NCBI GenBank assembly: GCA_942493385.1
Contig: OW818699.1
Span: forward strand, 868,001-932,000
Direction of reading: 5' to 3'
Length of the DNA stretch: 64,000 bases
From: UBA8389 sp942493385
Lineage (GTDB): Bacteria; Bacteroidota; Bacteroidia; Bacteroidales; UBA1402
The translations under genes were made by a program, and so were the position numbers. The notes under the pieces were generated by a model. That model made no database searches and had not been told where the DNA came from. It saw only the letters and a list, made by a program, of their open reading frames with translations. The first letter of the stretch is position 1. Each line of letters opens with the position of its first letter. Positions 42,986-52,696 of this stretch are shown in pieces.

Positions 42986-44152
42986 ATCAATCGCCTTTTT
43001 TAGCCTTCCCATGGCTTCTCGCAATATTTCACGGGCGCAACCAATATTAAGGCGCATGAAACCATCGCCGCCGGGTCCGAAAGCGGGTCCTGGGTTTAGG
43101 GCTAGCCTTGCTTCGTGAATGAAGAACTGTTTCAATGCTTTCGGACTCATGCCAAGGTCGCGGCAGTCCAACCAGATCAGGAAGGAAGCCTCTGGCCGAC
43201 AAGCCTTGATGGCCGGAATGTTTTCTTGAAGAAATTCGTCCACAAAGTCGACGTTTTCTTGAAGGTATACCGAAAGTTGACGCAACCAGTCCTCGCCGTT
43301 TTCATAGGCAGCCTGAGGGGCGACAAAGGCAAAGATGTTGCCGTTGGAAAGTTCCGCCCGGTTGAGAAAATTTACGAATCGTGTCCGGATATCAGCATTT
43401 TGAATCACATAAAAGGAACTGCTCAGGCCTGCCATGTTAAAGGTTTTGCTTGGGGCCATCAGGGTGATGATTTCAGCCGTTGGTCTTAATGGAGCAGCCG
43501 GGAAATGTTTGAAACCGGGCAGGGTAAGATCGGCATGGATTTCGTCCGTGACAACCAGAATGTGGTTTTTTTCGCAGATTTCGAGCATGCGGCTCAGCTC
43601 TTCCTTGGTCCAGATGCGACCGCCCGGATTGTGAGGGCTGCAAAGGATGAACATCTTGCAATGGTCTGCCGCTTTTGCCTCAAAATCATCGAAGTCGATT
43701 TCGAAACGTCCGTTGACAAAGGGAAGTTCGTTGATGAGCAGTTTCCGGTCGTTATGCCTGGGTACGAACATGAACGGCGGGTAAACTGGAGTCTGAATGA
43801 GGATGTTGTCACCGGGTTGGGTGAAACATTGAACAGCGAAAGCGATGCCTGAAACGATGCCGGGAACAAATCCAAGTTCTTCCTTTTGTACCGTCCATGA
43901 GTAGCGCTTCTGAAGCCAATTCTGAATGGACGTATACCAACCATCTTGCATGACGGGATAGCCAAGAACCTCATGATCACAGCGATTGCGGATGGCATCT
44001 ACTATGAAATCTGGGGTGGCGAAGTCCATGTCTGCCACCCAAAGCGGGATTACATCGTCGGTTCCGAAATCTTTTTCTAAACGGTCGTGTTTGATGCAGT
44101 TGCTGCCTTTTCGGTCGATGATGCGGTCGAAATCGTATGTTTTGTTGGTCAT
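42977..44152 (-). CDS. PatB/MalY-type PLP-dependent C-S lyase
   Basis: A 391-residue fold-type I aminotransferase of the MalY/PatB group, most often a cystathionine beta-lyase. The N-terminal signature WVADMDFATPDFIVDAI, the cofactor-contact segment CSPHNPGGRIWTKEEL, and the PLP-lysine motif LMAPSKTFNMAGLSSSF are present; the C-terminus has LNPGPAFGPGGDGFMRLNIG. It cleaves the C-S bond of cystathionine or cysteine to ammonia, pyruvate and a thiol; the preferred substrate is unknown. The ATG at 44152 fits the upstream promoter motif. Confidence 0.92.
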   Translation of the reverse strand: MTNKTYDFDRIIDRKGSNCIKHDRLEKDFGTDDVIPLWVADMDFATPDFIVDAIRNRCDHEVLGYPVMQDGWYTSIQNWLQKRYSWTVQKEELGFVPGIVSGIAFAVQCFTQPGDNILIQTPVYPPFMFVPRHNDRKLLINELPFVNGRFEIDFDDFEAKAADHCKMFILCSPHNPGGRIWTKEELSRMLEICEKNHILVVTDEIHADLTLPGFKHFPAAPLRPTAEIITLMAPSKTFNMAGLSSSFYVIQNADIRTRFVNFLNRAELSNGNIFAFVAPQAAYENGEDWLRQLSVYLQENVDFVDEFLQENIPAIKACRPEASFLIWLDCRDLGMSPKALKQFFIHEARLALNPGPAFGPGGDGFMRLNIGCAREILREAMGRLKKAIDSI

Positions 44153-44179
44153 GAGAAACGTATTCTGGAATGTTTGGTG

Positions 44180-44187
44180 CAAAATTA
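44180..44187 (-). promoter_or_regulatory. -7 element for the PatB-type lyase
   Basis: The minus strand reads TAATTTTG, an exact TAnnTTTG match 27 bases before the ATG at 44152. Confidence 0.55.
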
Positions 44188-44248
44188 GTGATATATTCCA
44201 TTCTTTACTCCGTTGATTAATCTTAAATTAGTACCCTTTTAAAATGCA

Positions 44249-45859
44249 ATGCAATTAATTATGCAAACACGCTCTGGTATTTATTCCATTTTGCTCATCA
44301 TTGCCTTCATCATTAGTGCACCGCTCACTGTAAGGGCACAGGCCAACACCATCTATAATGATGTTTTCTGGAATACCAAGGACGGACAACCTATTTACAG
44401 CCAAGGTGGCGGAATCTTTCGATTCGTGGATTCAGCCACAGGTGTGAAAAAGTATTATTGGTATGGAGTCCATTATAAGGAGGCCGAAAGCTATCGAACG
44501 GATCCATCTCAAACGTACAACGGCTGCACCTTTGAATCGGTAACCTGTTATACTTCCGATGATTTGGTCCATTGGACCTACGAGGGAGATGTCTTGACAA
44601 AAGAGGAGACCAACAAGAACGGAAGGACCTGGGTTGGTCGTCTAGGGGTAGCCTACATCCAAGAAATCAACCAATATGCCCTCGTAGTCCAGCATGGAAA
44701 TCAGGTGCTGTTTGCCTTGTCCGATACGCCGACGGGACGTTTTGTTTGGCAGCATAAAAGAAACATGGAGTCGATGATAGGGACTTCCAATACTGGTGAT
44801 CAAACGGTCTTTACGGACGAAGACACTGGGAAGTCCTATTTGGTTTATTCCTACGGAAAAGGTCGTAATAAAATCTATGTATCTGAAATCGGCGTGAAAG
44901 ATGGAAAAGTCGATTTGTTGGACTGCACGCAGATTTTCAAGGGCGAAAGCCGCGAAGGCAATTGCCTATTCAAGTACAACAACAAATTCTACATGTACGC
45001 GTCAAACATCTATGGATGGGATGCTTCTCATGCGTATTATCTGGTGGCCGACGACATCCGTGGCCCCTATTTGCCTACCAATGAGATGTTAATCACAAAT
45101 GGCGCGACCGAAGACTTTGCTCATGTGACTCAAACTGGATTCTTCGTCAACGTAAAAGGAAGTGAACAAGAAACAGTTGTTTTTTGCGGTGACCGTTGGG
45201 CTGATTTCGCAGGCAACGGATTGGGCTACAATCAATGGTGTCCGCTCTCGTTCGATGGGAGCACTCCCTATTTCAATTCGCTTGGCTCTTGGAACTTGGA
45301 CGCTAAAAAGGGCACTTGGAATGCTGCTCCAGAAAATAATTATGTCCGAAACGGTAGTTTTGAGGCAGACCGCCGGCACATCCCCAGTTCATTCAAACCC
45401 ATACAAACAGAATTGACAGGCTGGGCAACAGAAGTTCTCGAAGGGAATAAGGTTGGCCTTGATAGTACCACTTCACCCGTATTGAACTATTTCAACAGTA
45501 AAATCGATCGGGGAGTCGTCATCGGTGAAAAAAGCCTGAACATCGAAGATAAGGTTGGATTTAAACGTAAGGTGTATCAAATCATAACCTCTTCGCCTTA
45601 TGTGAAACTGGAGGACGGGGTGTATACGCTGACTGCCAAGGTGAAAAACAGCAACGGTTTCGGCAGTTTGGAAATGTATGCTTTGAGCAGTGGTGTTCCT
45701 TTTAAGTATCGAATAAAGGGTGAAAATGCGTCTTGGACAACCATTCGTATTTCCAACATCGCTGTGAAGGGCGGAAAAGTGGAGGTCGGTTTCAAAGCCG
45801 AAGGCAAGGCAAACGCCAATTGTCAGGTAGATGATGTGACGTTGGTCCGAAATCATTGA
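44249..45859 (+). CDS. secreted GH43-family glycosidase with C-terminal beta-sandwich domain
   Basis: A 536-residue exported enzyme (532 residues from the alternative ATG at 44261). After the signal peptide (to about 31), a five-bladed beta-propeller region contains KDGQPIYSQGGGIFRF, KYYWYGVHYKEAE and TVFTDEDTGKSYLVYS, typical of the GH43 group acting on galactans, arabinans and related side chains. The last ~170 residues (NYVRNGSFEADRRHIPS... NCQVDDVTLVRNH) form a CBM-like beta-sandwich. Specificity cannot be read directly; the neighbouring GH35, GH2 and mutarotase point to galactose-containing polymer. It is followed 3 bases later by the mutarotase gene. Confidence 0.82.
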   Translation: MQLIMQTRSGIYSILLIIAFIISAPLTVRAQANTIYNDVFWNTKDGQPIYSQGGGIFRFVDSATGVKKYYWYGVHYKEAESYRTDPSQTYNGCTFESVTCYTSDDLVHWTYEGDVLTKEETNKNGRTWVGRLGVAYIQEINQYALVVQHGNQVLFALSDTPTGRFVWQHKRNMESMIGTSNTGDQTVFTDEDTGKSYLVYSYGKGRNKIYVSEIGVKDGKVDLLDCTQIFKGESREGNCLFKYNNKFYMYASNIYGWDASHAYYLVADDIRGPYLPTNEMLITNGATEDFAHVTQTGFFVNVKGSEQETVVFCGDRWADFAGNGLGYNQWCPLSFDGSTPYFNSLGSWNLDAKKGTWNAAPENNYVRNGSFEADRRHIPSSFKPIQTELTGWATEVLEGNKVGLDSTTSPVLNYFNSKIDRGVVIGEKSLNIEDKVGFKRKVYQIITSSPYVKLEDGVYTLTAKVKNSNGFGSLEMYALSSGVPFKYRIKGENASWTTIRISNIAVKGGKVEVGFKAEGKANANCQVDDVTLVRNH

Positions 45860-45862
45860 GCG

Positions 45863-46969
45863 ATGCTTCACAAATACCTTGTACTTATAATCCTGTCGAT
45901 GACACCACTATTAACCGTTCAGTCGAGTAATCCATGCTCCATAAGCAGCAAAATATGGGGCACGTTGGAGGGTAAGGAGGTTCGACTTTTTACGCTGACC
46001 AATTCCAAAGGAATGGTGGTCGAAATCACGAATTATGGGGGTATTTTAACCCGTTTGCTTGCACCGGATCGTCGTGGTTCAATCGAAAACATCGTTTTGG
46101 GTTTTGACAACCTGAAACAATACGTCAAGGAGAATTCGCCTTTTATGGGAGCCCTTATCGGGCGGTATGCCAATCGGATTTCGAAGGCTGAATTCGTACT
46201 AGATGGAACGCGTTACAAGCTAGCACCGAACGACTTTCCAAACCATTCCCACGGTGGGCGAAAAGGGTTCGACAAGGTGGTTTGGGAGGCCTCAGTAATT
46301 TCCTTTGCCGATTCAGTAGGTCTTGTTCTGCAGTACCTGAGCAAGGACATGGAAGAAGGCTACCCTGGAAATCTCAGTGTCAAGGTTTCGTACCTTTTGA
46401 CCGACGAAAATGAGCTCAAGATTTTTTACGAAGCCCAAACGGACAAGCCCACGGTACTCAATTTGACCCATCACAGCTATTTCAACCTTTCAGCCAAGAA
46501 TGAAACGATTTTGGGCCATGATTTGACAATTTTTGCCGAAGAGTTTACGCCTACGGATGCCAACTGGATTCCAACTGGTGAAATCGCTCCTATTGTTGAT
46601 ACCGATTTTGATTTTACCCAACCTCACAAGGTTGGAGAACGCATTCAGCACCTGCCTCACGGTTACAACATGAATTTTGTACTTCGCAAGAATGACAAAC
46701 TTTCCAAAGCTGCGGAGCTTTTTGAGGTGAGTTCAGGTCGGTTTATGGAGGTTTTCACGACTGAACCGGGCATGCAACTTTATACGGGTGATTATCTGGA
46801 TGGCTCGCTCACAGGCAGTGAAGGCATCGCCATCGGAAAAAATAGGGGCTTGTGCCTGGAGACACAGCACTACCCTGATTCACCCAACAAGCCGAATTTT
46901 CCATCGACGGTGCTGCGACCAGGAGAAACGTACAATCAATGCACCATCTATAAGTTTTCAATCAAGTAG
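45863..46969 (+). CDS. exported aldose 1-epimerase (galactose mutarotase)
   Basis: A 368-residue mutarotase with a signal peptide (about 1-22), interconverting the alpha and beta anomers of galactose or related sugars. The active-site histidine segments HSHGGRKGFDKVVWEA and LTHHSYFNLS and the late Glu/His segment LETQHYPDSPNKPNFPS are intact. Location outside the cytoplasm means it would act on sugar released by the secreted hydrolases before uptake by the MFS porter. Its 3' end overlaps the convergent GH35 gene by 12 bases. Confidence 0.92.
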   Translation: MLHKYLVLIILSMTPLLTVQSSNPCSISSKIWGTLEGKEVRLFTLTNSKGMVVEITNYGGILTRLLAPDRRGSIENIVLGFDNLKQYVKENSPFMGALIGRYANRISKAEFVLDGTRYKLAPNDFPNHSHGGRKGFDKVVWEASVISFADSVGLVLQYLSKDMEEGYPGNLSVKVSYLLTDENELKIFYEAQTDKPTVLNLTHHSYFNLSAKNETILGHDLTIFAEEFTPTDANWIPTGEIAPIVDTDFDFTQPHKVGERIQHLPHGYNMNFVLRKNDKLSKAAELFEVSSGRFMEVFTTEPGMQLYTGDYLDGSLTGSEGIAIGKNRGLCLETQHYPDSPNKPNFPSTVLRPGETYNQCTIYKFSIK

Positions 46970-49393
46970 TTTGACCGTCACTTTGTATTCCACCGTGATG
47001 ATCGGTTTCTTCACTTCGAGGAAACTGTTCTGCTTGCTGAAATCAGGCACGACTTCCTTGTCGAGGTAATTCAAGTAGGGTGCATCTTTTTGCATGGGTA
47101 CGAAATAAAAGTACATGTCGTTGGTTTTCAAGGCTTTCTGAAAGCGTTTGAGACCGATGGTCCAGGGTTTGCTCGTGTAGAGGTCGTCGGTTTGCAACTC
47201 GCCGTTCATCATGCAGATACCACGGTCACCCCGATAATCGAAGGTGATGAACAGGTCGTTCAATTTGGACAGATCCAAGCTGCCGGCTTTCAGTACAAAA
47301 TGGGCGTCGTCGGCTTGCAGGAGTTTGAGGGTAGGCTCCACTTTGGGAACATTGACAAGCCATTCGCCGATACTTTTTAAGAAGGATTTGTTCAAAGTCA
47401 CAGTGCCTTCGACGGAAGAAATCGTTTTGCAGGTGGGGTAAACGGCAACGTCGATTTGGGACTCATTTTTACTAACGAACGAAAGTACACCCTCGTTTTC
47501 CAATACCAACGCCTTGCTGATGACCAAGCGTTCAGCACCCGATTTTCCAACCAAATAGGCATTTTCGGCATCGATAGAGGGAAGAATTAAGAACGAAACG
47601 TCCTTTACCTGAAATTCATTTCGAACGTTCGGGGCAAAAGACACCACCGTATTTCCATTCCTCATGGAGGTCTGAATGCCAGTTCCTTTTGCTTTCACCT
47701 TACCCTTGAAAACCATTTCTGGAGCAATGCCATCAATCGTCGTGAATACGTTGTAACGCTTGTTCTGATGGGAAAAACGGCAATATGGCTGAACGGTTGC
47801 CAAGCGAATATCCAATCCGTCATAATTGACATTGAATGGGAAAATGGCTGAACTGCCTGCTTTCAACGTGAAGGTTCCGACTTCGGGAAAGGTAATGACA
47901 CCCGTTTTGGTGGAAATCGTAATTTTTAGCCCATTCAGATCCGTCATTTTTAGGTGGTCCTGAAAATTGTGCATGAACAGATAGCCTTTGGTGCCATCGC
48001 CTCTGACTGAATAACGCAATGTCTTCGTATTGTCTGCATTGATGCTTGCATTGGTGGTAGGCAATACTGGATAAAGCGGCGCCAAATCGTTTCCAAAGCA
48101 ATTTAGAAAATAGTTAATGCGTTTCAAGGAGTAAAAACCGCTGCTTACATTGCCGAATTCCCCGATGGGAGCCTGATAATCGTATGTTTTGTTGGCCAAA
48201 CCGAAGCCTTCGGCAAACGAGAAATTTCCGACGGAAGGCGTTGTGCCACCGTGGTACATGTAGAATCCCAAGCCGTTCGTGCCACTGCCTACCGTACGAA
48301 CCATCAAGGGCAAAAAGCTCTCACCAGGAACACGGGGACGACGCGAATACGTGACGGCCATGCCAGTGCCGAGTTCAGCCGCCAAAGAAGGATAGAGGTT
48401 CACATCGTAGCTAACTGGTGCATAATCGGGCTTTTGCTGGATGTTTTTAAAAAGATAAAACGGACTTGGCTTGTTTCCTTCTTCCCAAAACGGATAGGCG
48501 TAACCGGCCATGACCGGAATGGAACCCTTTTCGACAATGGTGGCGAAACCCCAACCGGTTGCCGTATAAATCGGAGCGATCAAACCTGCCTTAATCGCCA
48601 ATTGCTTCAGGTTTTTCATGTGGTCGCGCCCAACATCCGAAAACTCATTTCCGACATCGTTGATGCCCACTCCAACCTTCGTGATGTTCCGATCACGGCT
48701 TGCAACTGTTATTTCGCGCGGCGCATCTTGGTAGGTGAAACCCCAGGGTGCAGCAGAATGCTGGTATTCATTCTCTAGTTGAACGCCCAAAATGGGGCCT
48801 CCGTCTTTGAATAGGAGCCCATTCAACTGCTTGCCGATTTCCTGATACAAACGGTTGACATAGAACAAATAAGCTGGGTCGTTGCTGCGTACTTCAATGG
48901 GACGACCATACAACCAATCGGGCAAACCTCCGTTACGAATTTCACCATGTGCAAAAGGTCCGACACGCATCAACACACTCATACCGTTTTGAGCACAAAG
49001 TTCCGTGAAACGTCGCACATCCAAGTCGCCCGTCCAATCGAAAACGCCTTCCTTAAACTCATGCATGTTCCAAAAAACATAAGTTGCCACGGTCGTAATG
49101 CCGCCAGCCTTCATTTTCTTGATTTCTTCATCCCAATATTGGTTCGGATACCTGCTGAAATGGAACTCACCGATAACCGGTATGAAGGGCTGCCCATTGC
49201 GTTCGAGGTAAAAACTGGTCACGCCAATGCTGTCGCCCTTTAAATTGCGTCCACCCAAATCGAGGTGACCACGCATGACTTCGGTTTTCGTCTTTGTCAC
49301 ATCGATGCTGTAACTTTCTTGCGCCAAAGTATGCTGGAAATTTAACACGAAAAGGATACACAGCAAAATCAAGCCACTTAGTTTCATATTCAT
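46958..49393 (-). CDS. secreted GH35 beta-galactosidase
   Basis: An 811-residue family 35 beta-galactosidase with a signal peptide (about 1-24). The catalytic barrel begins GEFHFSRYPNQYWDEEIKKMKAGGI and TYVFWNMHEFKEGVFDW; the acid/base Glu is in GVQLENEYQHS and the nucleophile Glu in SLAAELGTGMAV. Beta-sandwich domains follow to the end. It hydrolyses terminal non-reducing beta-D-galactose. It is the last gene of the minus-strand operon, 18 bases after the DUF5107 gene. An ATG two codons downstream (49387) is an equally good start. Confidence 0.93.
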   Translation of the reverse strand: MNMKLSGLILLCILFVLNFQHTLAQESYSIDVTKTKTEVMRGHLDLGGRNLKGDSIGVTSFYLERNGQPFIPVIGEFHFSRYPNQYWDEEIKKMKAGGITTVATYVFWNMHEFKEGVFDWTGDLDVRRFTELCAQNGMSVLMRVGPFAHGEIRNGGLPDWLYGRPIEVRSNDPAYLFYVNRLYQEIGKQLNGLLFKDGGPILGVQLENEYQHSAAPWGFTYQDAPREITVASRDRNITKVGVGINDVGNEFSDVGRDHMKNLKQLAIKAGLIAPIYTATGWGFATIVEKGSIPVMAGYAYPFWEEGNKPSPFYLFKNIQQKPDYAPVSYDVNLYPSLAAELGTGMAVTYSRRPRVPGESFLPLMVRTVGSGTNGLGFYMYHGGTTPSVGNFSFAEGFGLANKTYDYQAPIGEFGNVSSGFYSLKRINYFLNCFGNDLAPLYPVLPTTNASINADNTKTLRYSVRGDGTKGYLFMHNFQDHLKMTDLNGLKITISTKTGVITFPEVGTFTLKAGSSAIFPFNVNYDGLDIRLATVQPYCRFSHQNKRYNVFTTIDGIAPEMVFKGKVKAKGTGIQTSMRNGNTVVSFAPNVRNEFQVKDVSFLILPSIDAENAYLVGKSGAERLVISKALVLENEGVLSFVSKNESQIDVAVYPTCKTISSVEGTVTLNKSFLKSIGEWLVNVPKVEPTLKLLQADDAHFVLKAGSLDLSKLNDLFITFDYRGDRGICMMNGELQTDDLYTSKPWTIGLKRFQKALKTNDMYFYFVPMQKDAPYLNYLDKEVVPDFSKQNSFLEVKKPIITVEYKVTVKLLD

Positions 49394-49411
49394 TGATTTA
49401 AAAAAATGGAT

Positions 49412-52400
49412 TTACTTTTTAACGACCATTGCCAAATGCACTTGAACGCCTTGGTGATTGATGTCCATTTTAGCAGCTTCTGTCAAATTTTTCTTGGCTT
49501 TTGAGGTGTCATTCAATCCTAAATAGCCTAAGCCAAGCAAATATAGACAATGAATTTTGTTTCGGTAAGTCAAATCGTCGTCCCAAATCAATAGGTCTGG
49601 TAGGGAAACTGCAAAGTAATCCAGCTTGATGGTGTCCTTCATATGTTCAAGACCGTATGAAATCAAGGCGTTGAAGCGATTGAATGCTTCTGGATTTAGT
49701 CCCATTTTTAGCAGTGCCAAGCCTTGATAAAATATTTTATCGGGCTTTTGGTCGTTGTAGAAGATGGCTGCTGCAGGTTGATTGCTGCCGTTTTTGGCCA
49801 ATTCCCAGTTTTGATAGGCAAGATCCATTTGACCTGATTTCTCATAGGTATGACCAAGCCAATAATGAACTTCATTTTCTTGAGTGCCATACAATTTACC
49901 CTCACCTAAATTTGTTGGGTATTCCAGGCATTCCGTTAAAAGTTCAATGGCTTCTTTCAAATTGAATTCTGAGATGAGTTCCTTGGCCAATTCGATGCGA
50001 CAAAGTTGGTATTGAGCTGAAACCTTACCTTCACCACCTTCCCATGGGTGGAATTGTCGAGCATCGATCAACGCTTTCGCCTTCAAATATTGACCGTTCT
50101 GATTGCATAAGGTAATCCATTCCAAATAGATGTCGTCGCGTTGCTCCACCAAATCCAAATGGGTTTCTAAGAGGTGTAGACGTTCGTCGTGCGGTCGTCC
50201 GATGCGTTTGTACAATTGATCCAATTCCATAAAAACCCTTGCATCGGTCGTGTCAAGCTCAAATGCCCTTTCAAGGCATTTTCTAGCTTTATTTTGTTCG
50301 TTCTGTTTGTTGAAATACGCAAGTGCCAGATTTCGGTAAACAGTTGGAAATTTGGAATTCAACAAGGCAGATTTTTCCCAACAAGTAACGGCATCGGTAT
50401 ATTGCCGCTTGTCGTACCATAAATTGCCCAAATAGTAGGGTGCATTGGCGTCCTTAGGTTGTTTTTCCTGTGCACACTTAAGCGCCAAAATGGCTTCCAA
50501 GCGATTGGGGAAACAATAGTCCGGCCTATGCTCTGCGGCTTGATTAAATGCCTTGATGCAATCTCTGCCATCCAAGTACAAAGCCCAACCCATGTAATAA
50601 AATGTCATTGGAGTTGTAGAACAACGACTAGCACCCACTTTCAAAAGGCGTTCAGCCTCCTTGTACATACCAGCGGCGATGTAGTCCAACGATACGACTT
50701 CATAATTGTGTATCTCGTCGTTCATGATTGTTTGCAGTTCAGTCAAGGCCTCCGAAGTATTCATCAACAGGTTTTTTTCAAAGTGGCATCCAAAGTTGAA
50801 AAGATCAATTTTGAGCGACTCTTCGATCCAAGCAATGACTTCCTTTTTACGGCCAAGTTTTCGCAATATCCCAGCTTTCAGTGCTCTAGCCTTGTGGTTG
50901 TGTGCGTTGCGAATCAGCGATTTTTCCACTTCGTACAAAGCCTCGTTCCAATTGTTCTGCAGGCAAGATAGCTGGGCACAGCCGAAATAGCCGGCGTCCT
51001 GCATGGCCGCGTTCCAACATGATTTGTAAAAGGCATCGTACGCTTCCTTGTTTTTACCCTGGTATTGGTAGGCAAGGCCTAGATTGTAACGAGGCTCTCC
51101 ATCATAGGGATTTGGATTGCGTTGTAATTGCGTATCGATGGCTGTCTGGAAAAAAGGTTCCGATTCGGCAAATTTGCCGCGCCTGAGCAACCAAAGGCCC
51201 ATGGCGTTGTTGTTCCGCACGTCGGATGGATCACGTCTCAGCGCTTCCGAATAATAGTCGGTTGCCTTGTAGGTGGCATGCCGGTATTGTTCTATGTGCA
51301 AACCAGTGAGATACAATTGTTCGCAGGTAGGGTTTTTTTCGGGAGATAGGGCAGGTTTTGCTGCATCCGGCATTGGTCTTTCCTTCAGCTTCTCTGGTTT
51401 GATGCTTAATAATTCACGTCCATTTTCTGAAAAAACATTCAAGGTCAATTGATTGATTGGCACTTTGCCAACTACGACTTCGCGTTCGACCACCAATTCT
51501 GGGAAAAGGTCCATCGTTTCGTTGTGATAGCCTTCCAGCACCACGCGTGCATTCTTTTGCATGGAAGTCGCAAAAATGCGGATGATCGCTTTGTTTCCTT
51601 CCTTATCGATGTTCAAAAGGAGATCCTGAGAGGCGTTCTTCACGACGCCGAGTTCGCGATAAGGCAAAAAGTACTGTGTGAAGGACTTTTCTTCATAGGG
51701 TTGAAGCCAGCTGAAATCGGGTTGGTTGTCCGTGTAAACACCGGCCATCAGCTCAATGTAAGGCCCGTCTTCGTCGGTCAGATTCTTGTCCCAAGCCTTG
51801 CCGAAATCGCCATTGCCCCAGGTCCATTGTTTTTTTCCAGGTGAAATGTGATGATCGGCAACGTGAAGTACACCAGCCTTGGTATCGTTTTCGTAACCAC
51901 CCACGAAATTGAATTCCGAGTTGATGGCCATGTACGAAGTCGGTACCGGAATGTTTTTGTAGTTCGAAATGTCCACTCCGGCCGAATAATCGACTTTGTA
52001 ATAAGTTCCGGTTGCAATTGGAAAAGTGGAAACGTCACGCTTGCCATGATCAAAGACAGCGTGGACATCCGGTGGAAAGACCGATTGATACTGATCGTTC
52101 ACTGCCACTGCCGGATTTGCCCACCATAGAAATGTTTGCGGAACGGGTGTGGGGTTGTAAACTCGGCCCTTGATTTCCAAATAGGCTTTCCCTGGATGCA
52201 AGGTAAATCCAGCCATGCCTTTTTGATGCGACATTTTTTCGTTTTCGCTCACCCAAACGGTCACACTTCCGTCGGCATTGTTTTGGATGGTATGTCCAAT
52301 CGGCAAGAACGTGCTGGGACGGTGATGCTGTGGCCAGTTGAACTCAATGCCACCCGAGATCCACGGTCCGGTCAAACCGACCAACGCGGGTTTGATAACC

Positions 52401-52687
52401 TGATTGTAATAAATGAAGTGGCGGTTCTTGATTTTATCGTACGCCATTTGAACACGACCGCCCAACTCGGGCAAAATCATCAACTTGATGTATTCATTTT
52501 CTAAAAAGACGGCATTGTAGATCTTATCGTGTTTTTCGTCCTCAATTTTTTCAACGACTGGATAGGGATATACCACGCCACTGCTACCTTGATACACACG
52601 TTTTTCCAGAAAAATTGGATTTTTCTCTGCTTTTCCGATTTCGTAGGTCGGTATTGTCACTTTTTCGAGCCACGCCTTTACATTCAT
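49412..52687 (-). CDS. DUF5107-TPR protein, apparently cytoplasmic
   Basis: A 1091-residue protein without a signal peptide. The N-terminal ~320 residues are DUF5107, with motifs reminiscent of the aldose-epimerase beta-supersandwich (MILPELGGRVQMAYDKI, GGIEFNWPQHH, PQTFLWWANPAVAV). The rest holds many TPR-type helical repeats (about 460-1090; for example NNAMGLWLLRRGKFAESEPFFQ and YYMGWALYLDGRDCIKAFNQA). The family is found with glycoside hydrolases, and its function is not established to my knowledge. A sugar-binding or mutarotase-like activity is possible. The ATG at 52687 is chosen over a TTG upstream; GH2 ends 9 bases earlier. Confidence 0.85.
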   Translation of the reverse strand: MNVKAWLEKVTIPTYEIGKAEKNPIFLEKRVYQGSSGVVYPYPVVEKIEDEKHDKIYNAVFLENEYIKLMILPELGGRVQMAYDKIKNRHFIYYNQVIKPALVGLTGPWISGGIEFNWPQHHRPSTFLPIGHTIQNNADGSVTVWVSENEKMSHQKGMAGFTLHPGKAYLEIKGRVYNPTPVPQTFLWWANPAVAVNDQYQSVFPPDVHAVFDHGKRDVSTFPIATGTYYKVDYSAGVDISNYKNIPVPTSYMAINSEFNFVGGYENDTKAGVLHVADHHISPGKKQWTWGNGDFGKAWDKNLTDEDGPYIELMAGVYTDNQPDFSWLQPYEEKSFTQYFLPYRELGVVKNASQDLLLNIDKEGNKAIIRIFATSMQKNARVVLEGYHNETMDLFPELVVEREVVVGKVPINQLTLNVFSENGRELLSIKPEKLKERPMPDAAKPALSPEKNPTCEQLYLTGLHIEQYRHATYKATDYYSEALRRDPSDVRNNNAMGLWLLRRGKFAESEPFFQTAIDTQLQRNPNPYDGEPRYNLGLAYQYQGKNKEAYDAFYKSCWNAAMQDAGYFGCAQLSCLQNNWNEALYEVEKSLIRNAHNHKARALKAGILRKLGRKKEVIAWIEESLKIDLFNFGCHFEKNLLMNTSEALTELQTIMNDEIHNYEVVSLDYIAAGMYKEAERLLKVGASRCSTTPMTFYYMGWALYLDGRDCIKAFNQAAEHRPDYCFPNRLEAILALKCAQEKQPKDANAPYYLGNLWYDKRQYTDAVTCWEKSALLNSKFPTVYRNLALAYFNKQNEQNKARKCLERAFELDTTDARVFMELDQLYKRIGRPHDERLHLLETHLDLVEQRDDIYLEWITLCNQNGQYLKAKALIDARQFHPWEGGEGKVSAQYQLCRIELAKELISEFNLKEAIELLTECLEYPTNLGEGKLYGTQENEVHYWLGHTYEKSGQMDLAYQNWELAKNGSNQPAAAIFYNDQKPDKIFYQGLALLKMGLNPEAFNRFNALISYGLEHMKDTIKLDYFAVSLPDLLIWDDDLTYRNKIHCLYLLGLGYLGLNDTSKAKKNLTEAAKMDINHQGVQVHLAMVVKK

Positions 52688-52696
52688 CGTGATCAA

